Positions 22,301 through 36,700 of a DNA stretch of 64,000 nucleotides are shown piece by piece; the stretch's first letter is position 1, and each line of letters starts with the position of its first letter. Position numbers and translations under genes: made by a program. Source of the stretch: Nemertoderma westbladi (taxonomy: Eukaryota; Xenacoelomorpha; Nemertodermatida; Nemertodermatidae); assembly GCA_032718475.1 (NCBI GenBank), contig JAUCBJ010001457.1:62001-126000 (forward strand), written 5' to 3'. Below the pieces are notes generated by a model. That model was not told the origin of the DNA. It ran no database searches and was given only the letters and a program-made list of their open reading frames with translations.

Positions 22301-25300
22301 ATTACTTTATACAGAGTCCAGGACCGCGCTGAATCTAACGGTATTACTTTATACAGAGCCCAGGACCGCGCTGAATCCAACGGTATTACTTTACAGAGCC
22401 CAGGACCACGCTGAATCCAACAGTATTACTTTATACAGAGCCCAGGACCGCGCTGAATCTAACGGTATTACTTTATACAGAGTCCAAGACCGCGCTGAAT
22501 CCAACGGTATTACTTTATACAGAGCCCAGGACCGCGCTGAATCTAACGGTATTACTTTATACAGAGCCCAGGACCGCGCTGAATCCAACGGTATTACTTT
22601 ACAGAGCCCAGGACCACGCTGAATCCAACAGTATTACTTTATACAGAGCCCAGGACCGCGCTGAATCTAACGGTATTACTTTATACAAAGTCCAAGACCG
22701 CGCTGAATCCAACGGTATTACTTTATACAGAGCCCAGGACCGCGCTGAATACAACGGTATTACTTTATACAGAGTCCAGGACCGCGCTGAATCTAACGGT
22801 ATTACTTTATACAGAGCCCAGGACCGCGCTGAATCCAACGGTATTACTTTACAGAGCCCAGGACCACGCTGAATCCAACAGTATTACTTTATACAGAGCC
22901 CAGGACCGCGCTGAATCTAACGGTATTACTTTATACAGAGTCCAAGACCGCGCTGAATCCAACGGTATTACTTTATACAGAGCCCAGGACCGCGCTGAAT
23001 ACAACGGTATTACTTTATACAGAGTCCAGGACCGCGCTGAATCCAACGGTATTACTTTATACAGAGCCCAGGACCGCGCTGAATCTAACGGTATTACTTT
23101 ATACAGAGACAAGGACCGCGCTGAATCTAACGGTATTACTTTATACAGAGTCCAGGACCGCGCTGAATCTAACGGTATTACTTTATACAGAGTCCAGGAC
23201 CGCGCTGAATCCAACGGTATTACTTTATACAGAGTCCAGGACCGCGCTGAATCCAACGGTATTACTTTATACAGAGTCCAGGACCACGCTGAATCTAACG
23301 GTATTACTTTATACAGAGCCCAGGACCACGCTGAATCCAACGGTATTACTTTATACAGAGTCCAGGACCGCGCTGAATCCAACGGTATTACTTTATACAG
23401 AGCCCAGGACCACGCTGCCTGAATCCAACGGTATTACTTTATACAGAGTCCAGGACCGCGCTGAATCTAACGGTATTACTTTATACAGAGTCCAGGACCG
23501 CGCTGAATCTAACGGTATTACTTTATACAGAGCCCAGGACCGCGCTGAATCCAACGGTATTACTTTATACAGAGCCCAGGACCGCGCTGAATCCAACGGT
23601 ATTACTTTATACAGAGCCCAGGACCACGCTGAATCCAACGGTATTACTTTATACAGAGCCCAGGACCACGCTGAATCCAACGGTATTACTTTATACAGAG
23701 TCCAGGACCACGCTGAATCCAACGGTATTACTTTATACAGAGCCCAGGACCGCGCTGAATCCAACGGTATTACTTTATACAGAGTCCAGGACCGCGCTGA
23801 ATCTAACGGTATTACTTTATACAGAGCCCAGGACCGCGCTGAATCCAACGGTATTACTTTATACAGAGTCCAGGACCACGATGAATACAACGGTATTACT
23901 TTATACAGAGTCCAAGACCGCGCTGAATCTAACGGTATTACTTTATACAGAGCCCAGGACCGCGCTGAATCCAACGGTATTACTTTATACAGAGCCCAGG
24001 ACCGCGCTGAATCCAACGGTATTACTTTATACAGAGCCCAGGACCACGCTGAATCCAACGGTATTACTTTATACAGAGCCCAGGACCACGCTGAATCCAA
24101 CGGTATTACTTTATACAGAGTCCAGGACCACGCTGAATCCAACGGTATTACTTTATACAGAGCCCAGGACCGCGCTGAATCCAACGGTATTACTTTATAC
24201 AGAGTCCAGGACCGCGCTGAATCCAACGGTATTACTTTATACAGAGCCCAGGACCGCGCTGAATCCAACGGTATTACTTTATACAGAGTCCAGGACCGCG
24301 CTGAATCCAACGGTATTACTTTATACAGTGCCCAGGACCGCGCTGAATCTAACGGTATTACTTTATACAGAGTCCAAGACCGCGCTGAATCCAACGGTAT
24401 TACTTTATACAGAGCCCAGGACCGCGCTGAATCTAACGGTATTACTTTATACAGAGTCCAAGACCGCGCTGAATCTAACGGTATTACTTTATACAGAGCC
24501 CAGGACCGCGCTGAATCCAACGGTATTACTTTATACAGAGTCCAGGACCGCGCTGAATCCAACGGTATTACTTTATACAGAGCCCAGGACCACGCTGAAT
24601 CCAACGGTATTACTTTATACAGAGTCCAGGACCATGCTGAATCCAACCCTATTACTTTATACAGAGCCCAGGACCGCGCTGAATCCAACAGTATTACTTT
24701 ATACAGTGCCCAGGACCGCGCTGAATCTAACGATATTACTTTATACAGAGTCCAAGACCGCGCTGAATCCAACGGTATTACTTTATACAGAGCCCAGGAC
24801 CGCGCTGAATCCAACGGTATTACTTTATACAGAGTCCAGGACCATGCTGAATCCAACGGTATTACTTTATACAGAGCCCAGGACCACGCTGAATCCAACG
24901 GTATTACTTTATACAGTGCCCAGGACCGCGCTGAATCTAACGATATTACTTTATACAGAGTCCAAGACCGCGCTGAATCCAACGGTATTACTTTATACAG
25001 AGCCCAGGACCGCGCTGAATCCAACGGTATTACTTTATACAGAGTCCAGGACCATGCTGAATCCAACGGTATTACTTTATACAGAGCCCAGGACCACGCT
25101 GAATCCAACGGTATTACTTTATACAGAGCCCAGGACCGCGCTGAATCCAACAGTATTACTTTATACAGTGCCCAGGACCGCGCTGAATCTAACGATATTA
25201 CTTTATACAGAGTCCAAGACCGCGCTGAATCCAACGGTATTACTTTATACAGAGCCCAGGACCGCGCTGAATCTAACGGTATTACTTTATACAGAGTCCA

Positions 25301-28300
25301 GGACCACGCTGAATCAAACGGTATTACTTTATACAGAGCCCAGGACCACGCTGAATCCAACGGTATTACTTTATACAGAGTCCAAGACCGCGCTGAATCC
25401 AACGGTATTACTTTATACAGAGCCCAGGACCGCGCTGAATCCAACGGTATTACTTTATACAGAGCCCAGGACCGCGCTGAATCTAATGGTGTTACTTTAT
25501 ACAGAGCCCAAGACCGCGCTGAATCCAACGGTATTACTTTATACAGAGCCCAGGACCACGCTGAATCCAACGGTATTACTTTATACAGAGCCCAAGACCG
25601 CGCTGAATCTAACGGTATTACTTTATACAGAGTCCAGGACCGCGCTGAATCCAACGGTATTACTTTATACAGAGCCCAGGACCGCGCTGAATACAACGGT
25701 ATTACTTTATACAGAGCCCAGGACCGCGCTGAATCCAACGGTATTACTTTATACAGAGCCCAGGACCACGCTGAATCCAACGGTATTACTTTATACAGAG
25801 CCCAGGACCGCGCTGAATACAACGGTATTACTTTATACAGAGCCCAGGACCACGCTGAATCCAACGGTATTACTTTATACAGAGCCCAGGACCGCGCTGA
25901 ATACAACGGTATTACTTTATACAGAGCCCAGGACCGCGCTGAATCCAACGGTATTACTTTATACAGTGCCCAGGACCACGCTGAATCCAACGGTATTACT
26001 TTATACAGAGTCCAGGACCGCGCTGAATCCAACGGTATTACTTTATACAGAGCCCAGGACCACGCTGAATCCAACGGTATTACTTTATACAGAGTCCAGG
26101 ACCGCGCTGAATCCAACGGTATTACTTTATACAGAGCCCAGGACCGCGCTGAATCAAACGGTATTACTTTATACAGAGCCCAGGACCACGCTGAATCCAA
26201 CGGTATTACTTTATACAGAGCCCAGGACCGCGCTGAATCCAACGGTATTACTTTATACAGAGCCCAGGACCACGCTGAATCCAACGGTATTACTTTATAC
26301 AGAGTCCAGGACCGCGCTGAATCCAACGGTATTACTTTATACAGAGCCCAGGACCGCGCTGAATCAAACGGTATTACTTTATACAGAGCCCAGGACCACG
26401 CTGAATCCAACGGTATTACTTTATACAGAGCCCAGGACCACGCTGAATCCAACGGTATTACTTTATACAGAGCCCAAGACCGCGCTGAATCTAACGGTAT
26501 TACTTAATACAGAGCCCAGGACCGCGCTGAATCCAACGGTATTACTTTATACAGAGCCCAGGACCACGCTGAATCCAACGGTATTACTTTATACAGAGTC
26601 CAGGACCGCGCTGAATCCAACGGTATTACTTTATACAGAGTCCAAGACCGCGCTGAATCAAACGGTATTACTTAATACAGAGCCCAGGACCGCGCTGAAT
26701 CCAACGGTATTACTTTATACAGAGCCCAGGACCGCGCTGAATCCAACGGTATTACTTTATACAGAGCCCAGGACCGCGCTGAATCAAACGGTATTACTTT
26801 ATACAGAGCCCAGGACCACGCTGAATCCAACGGTATTACTTTATACAGAGCCCAGGACCACGCTGAATCCAACGGTATTACTTTATACAGAGCCCAAGAC
26901 CGCGCTGAATCTAACGGTATTACTTAATACAGAGCCCAGGACCGCGCTGAATCCAACGGTATTACTTTATACAGAGCCCAGGACCACGCTGAATCCAACG
27001 GTATTACTTTATACAGAGTCCAGGACCGCGCTGAATCCAACGGTATTACTTTATACAGAGCCCAGGACCGCGCTGAATCAAACGGTATTACTTTATACAG
27101 AGCCCAGGACCACGCTGAATCCAACGGTATTACTTTATACAGAGCCCAGGACCGCGCTGAATCCAACGGTATTACTTTATACAGAGCCCAGGACCACGCT
27201 GAATCCAACGGTATTACTTTATACAGAGTCCAGGACCGCGCTGAATCCAACGGTATTACTTTATACAGAGCCCAGGACCGCGCTGAATCAAACGGTATTA
27301 CTTTATACAGAGCCCAGGACCGCGCTGAATCAAACGGTATTACTTTATACAGAGCCCAGGACCACGCTGAATCCAACGGTATTACTTTATACAGAGCCCA
27401 GGACCGCGCTGAATCAAACGGTATTACTTTATACAGAGCCCAGGACCGCGCTGAATCCAACGGTATTACTTTATACAGAGCCCAGGACCGCGCTGAATAC
27501 AACGGTATTACTTTATACAGAGTCCAAGACCGCGCTGAATCCAACGGTATTACTTTATACAGAGCCCAGGACCACGATGAATACAACGGTATTACTTTAT
27601 ACAGAGTCCAAGACCACGCTGAATCCAACGGTATTACTTTATACAGAGCCCAGGACCGCGCTGAATCCAACGGTATTACTTTATACAGAGCCCAGGACCG
27701 CGCTGAATCCAACGGTATTACTTTATACAGAGCCCAGGACCGCGCTGAATCCAACGGTATTACTTTATACAGAGCCCAGGACCACGCTGAATCTAACGGT
27801 ATTACTTTATACAGAGCCCAGGACCACGCTGAATCCAACGGTATTACTTTATACAGAGCCCAGGACCGCGCTGAATCCAACGGTATTACTTTATACAGAG
27901 CCCAGGACCGCGTTGAATCTAACGGTATTACTTTATACAGAGCCCAGGACCGCGCTGAATCCAACGGTATTACTTTATACAGAGCCCAGGACCACGCTGA
28001 ATCTAACGGTATTACTTTATACAGAGCCCAGGACCGCGCTGAATCCAACGGTATTACTTTATACAGAGTCCAAGACCGCGCTGAATCTAACGGTATTACT
28101 TTATACAGAGTCCAGGACCGCGCTGAATCCAACGGTATTACTTTATACAGAGCCCAGGACCACGATGAATACAACGGTATTACTTTATACAGAGTCCAAG
28201 ACCGCGCTGAATCCAACGGTATTACTTTATACAGAGCCCAGGACCGCGCTGAATCCAACGGTATTACTTTATACAGAGCCCAGGACCACAATGAATACAA

Positions 28301-31300
28301 CGGTATTACTTTATACAGAGTCCAAGACCGCGCTGAATCCAACGGTATTACTTTATACAGAGCCCAGGACCGCGCTGAATCCAACGGTATTACTTTATAC
28401 AGAGCCCAGGAGCGCGCTGAATCTAACGGTATTACTTTATACAGAGCCCAGGACCGCGCTGAATCCAACGGTATTACTTTATACAGAGCCCAGGACCGCG
28501 CTGAATCCAACGGTATTACTTTATACAGAGCCCAGGACCACGCTGCCTGAATCTAACGGTATTACTTTATACAGAGTCCAAGACCACGCTGAATCCAACG
28601 GTATTACTTTATACAGAGCCCAGGACCACGCTGAATCCAACGGTATTACTTTATACAGAGCCCAGGACCACGCTGAATCCAACGGTATTACTTTATACAG
28701 AGTCCAGGACCGCGCGAATCTAACTGTATTACTTTATACAGAGCCCAGGACCACGCTGAATCCAACGGTATTACTTTATACAGAGCCCAGGACCACGCTG
28801 AATCCAACGGTATTACTTTATACAGAGCCCAGGACCGCGCTGAATCCAACGGTATTACTTTATACAGAGCCCAGGACCGCGCTGAATCTAACGATATTAC
28901 TTTATACAGAGCCCAGGACCGCGCTGAATCCAACGGTATTACTTTATACAGAGCCCAGGACCGCGCTGAATCCAACGGTATTACTTTATACAGAGTCCAG
29001 GACCGCGCTGAATCTAACTGTATTACTTTATACAGAGCCCAGGACCACGCTGAATCCAACGGTATTACTTTATACAGAGCCCAGGACCGCGCTGAATCCA
29101 ACGGTATTACTTTATACAGAGCCCAGGACCGCGCTGAATCCAACGGTATTACTTTATACAGAGCCCAGGACCGCGCTGAATCCAACGGTATTACTTTATA
29201 CAGAGTCCAAGACCGCGCTGAATCCAACGGTATTACTTTATACAGAGTCCAAGACCGCGCTGAATCCAACGGTATTACTTTATACAGAGCCCAGGACCGC
29301 GCTGAATCCAACGGTATTACTTTATACAGAGTCCAAGACCACGCTGAATCCAACGGTATTACTTTATACAGAGCCCAGGACCGCGCTGAATCCAACGGTA
29401 TTACTTTATACAGAGTCCAAGACCGCGCTGAATCCAACGGTATTACTTTATACAGAGCCCAGGACCGCGCTGAATCCAACGGTATTACTTTATACAGAGC
29501 CCAGGACCGCGCTGAATCCAACGGTATTACTTTATACAGAGCCCAGGACCGCGCTGAATCCAACGGTATTACTTTATACAGAGTCCAAGACCGCGCTGAA
29601 TCCAACGGTATTACTTTATACAGAGTCCAAGACCGCGCTGAATCCAACGGTATTACTTTATACAGAGCCCAGGACCGCGCTGAATCCAACGGTATTACTT
29701 TATACAGAGTCCAAGACCGCGCTGAATCCAACGGTATTACTTTATACAGAGTCCAAGACCGCGCTGAATCCAACGGTATTACTTTATACAGAGTCCAAGA
29801 CCGCGCTGAATCCAACGGTATTACTTTATACAGAGCCCAGGACCACGCTGAATCCAACGGTATTACTTTATACAGAGTCCAAGACCGCGCTGAATCTAAC
29901 GGTATTACTTTATACAGAGCCCAGGACCGCGCTGAATCCAACGGTATTACTTTATACAGAGCCCAGGACCACGATGAATACAACGGTATTACTTTATACA
30001 GAGTCCAAGACCGCGCTGAATCGAACGGTATTACTTTATACAGAGCCCAGGACCGCGCTGAATCCAACGGTATTACTTTATACAGAGCCCAGGACCACGC
30101 TGAATACAACGGTATTACTTTATACAGAGTCCAAGACCGCGCTGAATCTAACGGTATTACTTTATACAGTGCCTAGACCACGCTGAATCTAACGGTATTA
30201 CTTTATACAGAGCCCAGGACCGCGCTGAATCCAACGGTATTACTTTATACAGAGCCCAGGACCACGCTGAATCTAACGGTATTACTTTATACAGTGCCCA
30301 GGACCGCGCTGAATCTAACGGTATTACTTTATACAGAGCCCAGGACCACGCTGAATCAAACGGTATTACTTTATACAGAGCCCAGGACCACGCTGAATCC
30401 AACGGTATTACTTTATACAGAGCCCAGGACCGCGCTGAATCCAACGGTATTACTTTATACAGAGCCCAGGACCGCGCTGAATCCAACGGTATTACTTTAT
30501 ACAGTGCCCAGGACCGCGCTGAATCTAACGGTATTACTTTATACAGAGCCCAGGACCACGCTGAATCAAACGGTATTACTTTATACAGAGCCCAGGACCA
30601 CGCTGAATCCAACGGTATTACTTTATACAGAGCCCAGGACCACGATGAATACAACGGTATTACTTTATACAGAGTCCAGGACCGCGCTGAATCCAACGGT
30701 ATTACTTTATACAGAGCCCAGGACCACGTTGAATCCAACGGTATTACTTTATACAGAGCCCAGGACCGCGCTGAATCTAACGGTATTACTTTATACAGAG
30801 CCCAGGAACGCGCTGAATCCAACGGTATTACTTTATACAGAGCCCAGGACCGCGCTGAATCCAACGGTATTACTTTATACAGAGCCCAAGACCACGCTGA
30901 ATCCAACGGTATTACTTTATACAGAGCCCAGGACCACGCTGAATCCAACGGTATTACTTTATACAGAGTCCAAGACCGCGCTGAATCCAACGGTATTACT
31001 TTATACAGAGTCCAAGACCGCGCTGAATCCAACGGTATTACTTTATACAGAGCCCAGGACCACGATGAATACAACGGTATTACTTTATACAGAGTCCAAG
31101 ACCGCGCTGAATCTAACGGTATTACTTTATACAGAGCCCAGGACCACGATGAATACAACGGTATTACTTTATACAGAGTCCAAGACCGCGCTGAATCTAA
31201 CGGTATTACTTTATACAGAGCCCAGGACCGCGCTGAATCCAACGGTATTACTTTATACAGAGCCCAGGACCACGATGAATACAACGGTATTACTTTATAC

Positions 31301-33733
31301 AGAGTCCAAGACCGCGCTGAATCTAACGGTATTACTTTATACAGAGCCCAGGACCACGATGAATACAACAGTATTACTTTATACAGAGTCCAAGACCGCG
31401 CTGAATCTAACGGTATTACTTTATACAGAGCCCAGGACCACGATGAATACAACGGTATTACTTTATACAGAGCCCAAGACCGCGCTGAATCTAACGGTAT
31501 TACTTTATACAGAGCCCAGGACCACGCTGCCTGAATCTAACGGTATTACTTTATACAGAGCCCAGGACCACGCTGAATCTAACGGTATTACTTTATACAG
31601 AGTCCAAGACCGCGCTGAATCCAACGGTATTACTTTATACAGAGTCCAAGACCGCGCTGAATCTAACGGTATTACTTTATACAGAGTCCAGGACCGCGCT
31701 GAATCCAACGGTATTAGTTTATACAGAGCCCAGGACCGCGCTGAATCTAATGGTGTTACTTTATACAGAGCCCAGGACCGCGCTGAATCCAACGGTATTA
31801 CTTTATACAGAGTCCAGGACCGCGCTGAATCTAACGGTATTACTTTATACAGAGCCCAGGACCGCGCTGAATCCAACGGTATTACTTTATACAGAGCCCA
31901 GGACCACGCTGAATCCAACGGTATTACTTTATACAGAGCCCAGGACCACGCTGAATCCAACGGTATTACTTTATACAGAGCCCAGGACCGCGCTGAATCA
32001 AACGGTATTACTTTATACAGAGTCCAGGACCACGCTGAATCCAACGGTATTACTTTATACAGAGCCCAGGACCGCGCTGAATCCAACGGTATTACTTTAT
32101 ACAGAGCCCAGGACCACACTGAATCCAACGGTATTACTTTATACAGAGCCCAGGACCACGCTGAATCCAACGGTATTACTTTATACAGAGCCCAGGACCA
32201 CGCTGAATCCAACGGTATTACTTTATACAGAGTCCAGGACCACGCTGAATCCAACGGTATTACTTTATACAGAGCCCAGGACCGCGCTGAATCTAACGGT
32301 ATTACTTTATACAGAGCCCAGGACCGCGCTGAATCCAACGGTATTACTTTATACAGAGTCCAAGACCGCGCTGAATCCAACGGTATTACTTTATACAGAG
32401 TCCAAGACCGCGCTGAATCCAACGGTATTACTTTATACAGAGCCCAGGACCACGCTGAATCCAACGGTATTACTTTATACAGAGCCCAGGACCACGCTGA
32501 ATCCAACGGTATTACTTTATACAGAGTCCAGGACCACGCTGAATCCAACGGTATTACTTTATACAGAGCCCAGGACCGCGCTGAATCTAACGGTATTACT
32601 TTATACAGAGCCCAGGACCGCGCTGAATCTAACGGTATTACTTTATACAGAGCCCAGGACCGCGCTGAATCCAACGGTATTACTTTATACAGAGTCCAAG
32701 ACCGCGCTGAATCCAACGGTATTACTTTATACAGAGCCCAGGACCGCGCTGAATCCAACGGTATTACTTTATACAGAGCCCAGGACCGCGCTGAATCTAA
32801 CGGTATTACTTTATACAGAGTCCAGGACCACGCTGAATCCAACGGTATTACTTTATACAGAGCCCAGGACCGCGCTGAATCTAACGGTATTACTTTATAC
32901 AGAGCCCAGGACCGCGCTGAATCAAACGGTATTACTTTATACAGAGTCCAAGACCGCGCTGAATCCAACGGTATTACTTTATACAGAGCCCAGGACCGCG
33001 CTGAATCTAACTGTATTACTTTATACAGAGTCCAAGACCGCGTTGAATCCAACGGTATTACTTTATACAGAGCCCAGGACCGCGCTGAATCAAACGGTAT
33101 TACTTTATACAGAGTCCAAGACCGCGCTGAATCCAACGGTATTACTTTATACAGAGCCCAGGACCGCGCTGAATCTAACTGTATTACTTTATACAGAGTC
33201 CAAGACCGCGTTGAATCCAACGGTATTACTTTATACAGAGCCCAGGACCGCGCTGAATCAAACGGTATTACTTTATACAGAGTCCAAGACCGCGCTGAAT
33301 CCAACGGTATTACTTTATACAGAGCCCAGGACCGCGCTGAATCTAACTGTATTACTTTATACAGAGTCCAAGACCGCGTTGAATCCAACGGTATTACTTT
33401 ATACAGAGTCCAGGACCACGCTGAATCCAACGGTATTACTTTATACAGAGCCCAGGACCACGCTGAATCCAACGGTATTACTTTATACAGAGCCCAGGAC
33501 CACGCTGAATCCAACGGTATTACTTTATACAGAGCCCAGGACCGCGCTGAATCCAACGGTATTACTTTATACAGAGCCCAGGACCGCGCTGAATCCAACG
33601 GTATTACTTTATACAGAGCCCAGGACCGCGTTGAATCCAACGGTATTACTTTATACAGAGCCCAGGACCGCGTTGAATCCAACGGTATTACTTTATACAG
33701 AGTCCAGGACCGCGCTGAATCCAACGGTATTAA
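19318..33733 (+). repeat. 42-bp satellite array A (about 343 monomers)
   Basis: Head-to-tail monomers built from ATTACTTTATACAGAG, CCCAGGACCGCGCTGAATC and CAACGGT. Common variants are GTCCAAGACC for GCCCAGGACC, CCACGCTG for CCGCGCTG, AATCTAACGG, AATACAACGG and AGTGCCC. Rare length variants exist: 40-bp units lacking two bases of TTTATACAG (about 22391, 22599, 22849) and 46-bp units with an inserted GCCT (about 23415, 28543, 31527). Three of six frames lack stops in the standard monomer, so kilobase ORFs run through on both strands. That is about what chance predicts for 14 codons, so I do not call them genes. The right edge abuts the truncated BEL copy B. Confidence 0.97.
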
Positions 33734-36700
33734 TATACCAAAATATGAACGGGAAATTATAAAGTTCTCGATGGCAGGTAGCGAATCCTCCCATTTCATC
33801 CATTTCTTTAATAGTTCTCCCTTGAGTGGATCGTCCCACGAGTGGTTTTCTAGCCACATTTGTTGTACTAAACTCCGAGCAATCAATATAACTGGGCTAA
33901 TAAATCCCAAGGGATCGAAATAAGTGCTCAGAATACTTAAACAAATCCGTTTGGTCCGAACTGGATTATCTCGCTGTTTTAACTGAAAAAACAGGATGTC
34001 TCTTTCTGTGTCCCACTTCAAGCCAAGTGTCTTGGTTTCCGGAAGATCATCATGTATTAAGTCGAGATCTTTTGATCCCCGGTCTTCTACAGATATTGCT
34101 TCCAGAAACTCACGGGAGTTGCTGGTGAACTTCGTCAACCGAAATCCACCTCTTTTCAAACACTCAACCGTTCCTTTCGCGACATCAATGGCTTCCTTTA
34201 CTGATGGAAGGGACTTTAGATTGTCGTCCATGTATATGTCTCGTTTGATATTATCTATCACCTCTTTGGAGAAGGCATTCCGGTTGTCATCCGCAGTGGT
34301 ACGGACCACTGAGCAGGCATTTGAAGGGCTTGATATAATCCCAAAAGCCTGGATGGTCATCCAGTACTCTACCGGTGTCTGGTTGAGATCTCCTTCAGGC
34401 CACCACAGGAATCTTAGGCTGTCTCTATCACGATCCAACGCCTTGACTTGTAGGAACATTCCTTCTATATCGGAGGCGAACGCGATGGAATATTGTCTTA
34501 ATCTCAACAGTATCCCCAACAAAGATTGGAGCAAGTTGGGTCCTGGTAACAACTCGGAATTAAGGGATTGGCCCATATATAGGGCGGAGCCATCAAATAC
34601 GACCCGTACTTCATGGGGTTTACCGGGTTTGGGAACATAATGATGTGTTAGATAATAAGTCCTTTCAGTTATTGGAGTTCCTTCCGGTACTCGTTCCGCA
34701 TATCCCTTTGTGATAAATTTCTTCAACTGAGTTTGGTACATTTCCTTAGCTGAAGCGTTTGCCGTAAGACGTCGATGTAATTGATTGATTCTTTTCTCAG
34801 CCAAGGGTCTGTTATTTATAAATCTGGGTTCACGTTTTCGGAAGGGTAGTCCGATTTCGTATCTACCTTGATCTTTTAAAAAACGTGTAGTTGTTTCCTG
34901 GATTTGCTTGGCTCTTTCTTCTTCTATTGACAGGGCTTTGTCGTATGAATTGGGTTCTACCAATTCTTGGGTAAAGAATCGTACGGCGAGTTCGTCCCGA
35001 GTTCTAGCGTTGTAGCGCTCTACCTCGTCATTAAGTTCGTCATTATAAATAATGGATTCCGTTGGGCGAATCAGTTGACATAGGTTCGTTTGGTTTTTCC
35101 AAGTTTGGTTTTCGGTAAGTAGGTCAAATGTGTTCTCTTCTTCGTAGAGTTGGTAGATGTCGTCATTATCCGAGGAGTATGGTGTTCCCTCAGTTAGTTC
35201 GTCCACCTCGCTGCTTTCCTCCTCCCAATCGCTTACCTGATATATTTGTTCGTGGGGCATTCTCTCTTCTAGAGTTCTACGGGAAGGGCCAGTAAAGTAC
35301 CAACCTACTCTAGTTCTTACCGCATAAGTTTGCAGTGGCTGTGGTTGAGCAGGCCGTTTCTCTAATGTTTCGAGCGCCTCATGCGCGTTTTGGCCGATAA
35401 GTATTTGCACTCCAGGATAGTCTGTCCGGAATCGAGGTATCTTAAGATGTTGGACGCTCTCATCCTCGTCCCAATTGTAAAGGTCTGCTTGGGTAGTAGC
35501 GAAGTTCTTTATAGCCACCATTTTTACTGACCTTACACCTTGCGTTCCTAACTTATCCTGGGGGGTGGACAACACACCTACATAGTAATCTACCGTCAGG
35601 GTAGATTTCCAAACCTGCATAATTCCTGACATATTCAATTTAGTCCGGAACTTGGGTTGTCCAGCAAAGATATCTTCGGCTAGCTCTTGATCTATGAATG
35701 TTCCTGTGCTGCCTGAGTCAAGTAGGGCGTTCACTATGTAGCTTTTGTTAATACCGTGAACTCTTACCTGAACTACAGGAAATTCTCTAATTCCTACGTT
35801 GGAAGTTGGAGCTTTCCAAGATAATTGTTTGGCAAAAGTAGTAGGGGGGAACTCCTCGTTGATATCCTTTTCGTAAGTAAGTGCTCGATACACCGTGGTG
35901 TTTATTAGATAACAGGATTCATTGGCGTCGGAGAATTCGTCAGTATAAAATCCTTCCATCTCAGACTCCTGATCAGTGTCGTTTACATCACTGAATTGGA
36001 CATGTAGTTCGGACTCACTTACCTGACTCGGCTTGTCTCGTTCGAACTCACTATGTAACAAGATGTGATGTTTCGCACCACACTTTTCACACTTTATGTC
36101 GGAGTAACAGGTTCGCCGTTGGTGTCCTGGTCTGAGGCAATTATAACATAACCGCTTGTCCCACACAACTGTACGTCTGTCTACAAGGGATTTCTTTAGA
36201 AATTCCGCACACGCACTCAAACGGTGGGTCCTGTCACACAGCGCACAGTTAGGTTTTATGTTACTTACTTTACCCTGGGTAGTCTGATGCACTCTCGTTC
36301 TTTCTTCGGGCTTTCTTCCGCGCATTCTGTTAGGAGACTGAGGAGGGGTCTTAGTAACTTGTTCTCTCCTATTATTGGTTCGAGCTTTGTATTTACTTAC
36401 GTCCTTGGAGGTTTTGTCAACATAATACGATCTATCTGTATCTTTCCCGCTGTCCTCTTCTTGGGAAGCTTGGCTTTCGCCGTCGTCAGTGTAACACACC
36501 GGTGTTACTCTTCTCCTAGAAGTAGGTTTCTCACTTACCTTATTTTCCGATGTTTTCTCTCTGGACTGCTTGATGAGTTGTAATTTGACTTCACCATCTA
36601 AGAAAGACATGAGATCAGCCATGGTTGGACTTCGTCGTTGTTGTTCATTCATGTACAACACTTTCTTGTCCCAGCGTGTACATACTCCACCCTTTGGTAA

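Noticed and set aside
19300-33720. Kilobase-long open frames on both strands encoding 14-residue repeats
   Set aside because: The 42-bp monomer is a multiple of three and has stops in only three of six frames, which is about the chance expectation. Frames break only at 40- and 46-bp monomers, and nothing indicates expression.
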